A DNA stretch of 64,000 nt, from NCBI GenBank assembly GCA_902767775.1, contig CACXIP010000024.1, positions 1-64,000 of the forward strand, read 5' to 3'. Position 1 is the first letter of the stretch. Every line of letters begins with the position of its first letter. The notes under the pieces were generated by a model. That model did no database searches and had not been told where the DNA came from. It saw nothing but the letters and a program-made list of their open reading frames with translations. Below are positions 63,138 through 64,000 of this stretch, in pieces. The DNA is from an uncultured Prevotellaceae bacterium. Lineage in GTDB: Bacteria; Bacteroidota; Bacteroidia; Bacteroidales; Bacteroidaceae. Both the position numbers and the translations under genes were made by a program.

Positions 63138-63998
63138 TTAAAGATTGATTTGAACGCCCATTGTGACGGCTTTGGTAATGGGGTACTTCTGACCGTCGCT
63201 GCTGCCCATTTCTGGATCCCAGGTGTCGAATTTAGATATTGTAAACAGGTTGGTGGCCTGCAGGAAGAAACGCACGTCGTTGATATGTGCTTTTCCAGTC
63301 CAGGTCTTGGGCAGCGTATAGCCGATATCCAAGTTTTTGAGGCGCAGATAGCGGCCGTCACGCAACCAATAGCTTGAGGCACGGTTGTTGTTGGAGTTAT
63401 TGCCGTAAGTCAGGCGCGGATAGGTGGCATTGGGATCGGCATTGGCAGCGATGCCCAGTTTGGCAGCGGTCTCAGTGTCGATATAGCGGTCGTCGACCAT
63501 GCCTTTGAATATCTGTCCGTAGTTGTTGTTGCTGAACGCATAGACACACATTCCGTTCATAAGGAAGGTAGATTTGCCTGCTCCCTGGAAATGAAGGTTG
63601 ATGTCGAAATTCTTATACATCACCGAAATGCCAAGACCATAGATAAGGTTGGGGGTACTGGTGGCACCAATGGCCACAACGTCATCATTATTGACGATAC
63701 CATCACCATTCACGTCCTTGTATTTGATGTCGCCAGGCTGCACGGTGCCGAAAGTCTGGAGCGGACTGTTGCGGATGTCATCATAGTCGCGGAACAGTCC
63801 TTCGGCAATGAGACCACGCACTTGGTTGACTCGGTATCCACGCTGATACTGATAGGGGTAGACGTTGTTTTCCACGTCGTAGTCGAGGATGGTGTTCTTG
63901 GAAAAAGTGATGTTGCCTCGGGCTATCAAGTGGATTTTCCCAAAGGTGTCCTCATACTTGAAATTACCATCGAATCCCCTTGATTTTACGGCTCCCAC
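63138..63998 (-). CDS. SusC/RagA-type TonB-dependent transporter (C-terminal part only)
   Basis: Barrel end of a SusC-family importer; the 5' portion lies beyond the window edge. 286 residues are visible, including PGDIKYKDVNGDGIVNNDDV and IGATSTPNLIYGLGISVMYK (both typical of SusC barrels), then LRLKNLDIGYTLPKTW, with the end KYPITKAVTMGVQINL. It is six bases upstream of SusD. It should heads the mannan-type locus, so more genes of the system, for example a regulator, probably lie further upstream. Confidence 0.92.
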   Translation of the reverse strand: MGAVKSRGFDGNFKYEDTFGKIHLIARGNITFSKNTILDYDVENNVYPYQYQRGYRVNQVRGLIAEGLFRDYDDIRNSPLQTFGTVQPGDIKYKDVNGDGIVNNDDVVAIGATSTPNLIYGLGISVMYKNFDINLHFQGAGKSTFLMNGMCVYAFSNNNYGQIFKGMVDDRYIDTETAAKLGIAANADPNATYPRLTYGNNSNNNRASSYWLRDGRYLRLKNLDIGYTLPKTWTGKAHINDVRFFLQATNLFTISKFDTWDPEMGSSDGQKYPITKAVTMGVQINL

Positions 63999-64000
63999 AT

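Noticed and set aside
1-64000. CRISPR arrays, tRNA or rRNA genes, transposases
   Set aside because: None were seen when reading both strands; the short repeats present are AT-rich intergenic units without regular spacers.

Overview
The window looks like a chromosome segment from a gut-type Bacteroidales bacterium, most likely Prevotellaceae. The signs are three SusC/SusD-type outer-membrane import loci, Bacteroidota-type promoters (TTTG, about 19 bases, TAnnTTTG), C-terminal sorting-like tails on secreted proteins, many carbohydrate-active enzymes, and A-rich leaders in place of strong Shine-Dalgarno sites. No tRNA, rRNA, CRISPR array, intact insertion sequence or phage gene was found.

Layout. 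1-8.6 kb (+): a GH9 glycosidase, a decayed strip holding remnants of two genes, a radical-SAM DNA-repair pair (TIGR03916/TIGR03915 type), a pectate lyase/pectin esterase fusion and a GH43-like enzyme. 8.8-15.5 kb (+): lplA-gcvT-gcvH-gcvPA-gcvPB-lpdA, a complete glycine cleavage system with its own lipoate ligase and lipoamide dehydrogenase. 15.6-25.7 kb (-): import locus A, SusC-SusD-DUF4843-PKD-like lipoprotein-thioredoxin-like protein-alpha/beta hydrolase, read from high to low coordinates. 25.9-28.2 kb (-): a secreted FN3 protein with a sorting-like tail. 28.4-38.4 kb (+): import locus B, SusC-SusD-metallohydrolase-like lipoprotein without HExxH-thioredoxin-like protein-S41 protease/thioredoxin fusion. 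38.4-45.0 kb: riboflavin synthase behind a long structured leader, a small peptide gene followed by a His-rich exported protein, a DUF4380 protein, a GH78 rhamnosidase, a small membrane protein, and a second small peptide gene. 45.1-50.3 kb (-): an outer-membrane barrel with a membrane-bound winged-helix regulator, a Cys-rich protein, a zinc-ribbon/flavin-oxidase-fold protein and a metallo-beta-lactamase-fold hydrolase. 50.4-64 kb (-): an alpha-mannan-type polysaccharide utilisation locus, SusC (cut by the window edge)-SusD-DUF4973 lipoprotein-GH92-GH76-glutaminase-like/GH2 fusion-GH43.

How the genes work together. The mannan-type locus would bind glycan at the surface, cut the backbone (GH76), trim mannose (GH92) and remove other substituents (GH2, GH43). 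Loci A and B carry no glycosidase. Instead they share paralogous 670-residue thioredoxin-like proteins, and B adds a protease, so peptide or disulfide-containing cargo is a reasonable guess.

The most novel item is a pair of paralogous 54-58 residue peptides (39812-39988 and 44880-45044). They are 5 kb apart and are the only genes here preceded by the same three-box element: TGCGACA, then TGTCGCA twice at exactly 19-base spacing. In both copies the last box starts 59 bases before the -7 promoter box. Neither peptide matches a family I know.
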